From Boudabousia liubingyangii (GTDB lineage Bacteria > Actinomycetota > Actinomycetes > Actinomycetales > Actinomycetaceae), in assembly GCF_001907245.1 (NCBI RefSeq), contig NZ_MQSU01000003.1, forward strand, positions 124,001 through 188,000: a DNA stretch of 64,000 nt, read 5' to 3'. The notes below the pieces were generated by a model, which was not told the DNA's origin, did not search any database, and worked only from the letters and a program-made list of their open reading frames with translations. The position numbers were made by a program, and so were the translations under genes. This document shows, piece after piece, positions 63,170-64,000 of the stretch. How positions within the stretch are numbered: position 1 is the stretch's first letter; every line of letters starts with the position of its first letter.

Positions 63170-64000
63170 CGGGTACCACCTCCGCTGCCGCCACCAAAGG
63201 AGGCGCTACCGCCGCCGGAGAAACCGCCGCCGGAGCTGCCGCTGCCACCATAGGAATAACTACCGCCGGAATAAGAATCATAGGTTGAGTAGTAAGAGGA
63301 ATCTCCAGAGAGAATACTGGACCAGTCAGTTGTGTAGATTAGCTTTTCCGCGTCCACTCCAATATCGGCTAAGCCCATGGGGACCAGAGGCCTTAACTGC
63401 TCTAGGACTCGGTCAGCGCAACCGAAGGCGGTAGCATAGGTCAAATAGGTTTTCCACAAGCCCACTTCGGAAATCTCACGTTCATCCACCAGGGTGAAAG
63501 ATTCAAGATAGTTTTTGAAACCTACCAGGTTTGCGTATTCTTTAGCGCCAGCACTAGAAAGAATTCGCAGTTTCTCATGAAGGCCAGAGACACTGATCTT
63601 ACTTGAGAGATTCCGGTCTTGTGTCCGATTACGGCCTTCTTTTTCCGTATCTTTAATAATGTAGCCCCAGCGTTTCTTATGGTTCTTAACGAACTTTTTG
63701 AGTTCGGACTTCTCAAGTATCTTGTTTTCCCCAGCAGCATCAATCAAATAGCCATAAACCTTAGCCTCAGCTTTGGTCATTCCTGAGATCTTTTTTGGGT
63801 CAAACCTAAGCGCTAGATCACTACCAAGATTATTTTCTAAACCTGGTGGTACCACGAAGACAGTCTTTGCCAGCGTCCATTTCATCAGGTAGAAGGAAAC
63901 AAAATTTTCCCGAACTAAAGCGTTGAACTTCTCATCATCAGCTATCTCAGTCAACTCCCACAAGAGTGGTAGATCAAGTTCGGGAACTCGACTGGAAACA
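63166..64000 (-). CDS. DUF2207-family membrane protein, C-terminal part (runs off the window)
   Basis: The frame is open to the window edge, 277 codons visible. It ends in a Tyr/Ser/Gly-rich tail (SGGGFSGGGSASFGGGSGGG), the common ending of DUF2207 proteins, preceded by LTYATAFGCADRVLEQLRPL, also typical of that family. DUF2207 proteins are predicted membrane proteins with an extracellular N-terminal domain; the function is unknown. The TTG at 63963 is internal, not the start. It is followed by two overlapping genes. Confidence 0.8.
   Translation of the reverse strand, partial: VSSRVPELDLPLLWELTEIADDEKFNALVRENFVSFYLMKWTLAKTVFVVPPGLENNLGSDLALRFDPKKISGMTKAEAKVYGYLIDAAGENKILEKSELKKFVKNHKKRWGYIIKDTEKEGRNRTQDRNLSSKISVSGLHEKLRILSSAGAKEYANLVGFKNYLESFTLVDEREISEVGLWKTYLTYATAFGCADRVLEQLRPLVPMGLADIGVDAEKLIYTTDWSSILSGDSSYYSTYDSYSGGSYSYGGSGSSGGGFSGGGSASFGGGSGGGTR

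Overview
The window is chromosomal DNA from a moderately GC-rich actinomycete, most likely a member of the Actinomycetaceae. The reasons are actinobacterial gene families (CarD, DUF3073, SenX3/RegX3, a bacterial SCP2 orthologue, a Holin-X protein next to DUF3618, an LAXTG-type surface protein), the synteny purF-purM-DUF3073 and gpmA/phoU/senX3-regX3-carD-ispD, and anaerobic metabolism (nrdD-nrdG). Well-expressed genes prefer the leucine codon CTA, which is unusual for actinobacteria. I cannot name the genus with confidence. There is no prophage, insertion sequence, CRISPR array or rRNA operon; this is core genome with some surface-protein and transporter cargo.

Layout. 0-5 kb: the 5' part of a secreted Pro-Ala-Lys-rich protein, an SCP2-like protein, gdhA, and divergent ptsI and ptsH. 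5-11 kb: purF, purM, a DedA protein, DUF3073, a Holin-X/DUF3618 pair, a methyltransferase and three tRNAs (Phe, Asp, Glu). 11-18.6 kb: an MscS channel followed by a start-less Excalibur-domain remnant, msrB, tRNA-Lys, a conserved unknown gene coupled to ppk, and a Nudix/histidine-phosphatase fusion. 18.6-22.6 kb: pstSCAB behind a PHO-box-like direct repeat. 22.6-28.6 kb: a possible 26-aa small ORF, an EamA transporter, and a TetR regulator divergent from a 1179-aa YhgE/Pip protein, with three near-identical operators between them. 28.7-35.2 kb: gpmA, phoU, senX3-regX3, carD, ispD and a UMF1-type transporter; a second PHO-box-like repeat lies between phoU and senX3. 35-40.2 kb: a NodB deacetylase lipoprotein, a TIGR01777 protein, and metN-metI-metQ behind a SAM-clan riboswitch. 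40.5-46.7 kb: tRNA-Ser, upp, a BCCT transporter, a BASS transporter, and divergent LytR_C and PAP2 proteins. 46.7-54.9 kb: NrdR boxes and nrdDG, a variant leucine-rich-repeat membrane protein, a methyltransferase, and a 772-aa proline-rich surface protein with an LAHTG sorting signal. 55-64 kb: topA, tmk, holB, a secreted TAP-like hydrolase, tRNA-Thr, and the 3' part of a DUF2207 operon.

The parts fit together best around phosphate. SenX3/RegX3 and PhoU are encoded here, and repeats of GTTAACC/GTTCACC at 11-bp steps lie in front of both pstS and phoU. With ppk and the Nudix enzyme this makes a phosphate sensing, import and storage neighbourhood. Three further circuits can be read from the DNA: SAM control of methionine import through a riboswitch whose closing helix contains the metN Shine-Dalgarno, NrdR control of the anaerobic ribonucleotide reductase, and TetR control of the YhgE/Pip protein.

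I did not find a wholly new multi-gene system. The most unusual items are the start-less Excalibur reading frame in frame with mscS, the 168-bp (56-aa) repeat modules of the YhgE/Pip protein, the small ORFs at 22.7 kb and 61.8-62.0 kb, and a recurring leaderless promoter-start layout.
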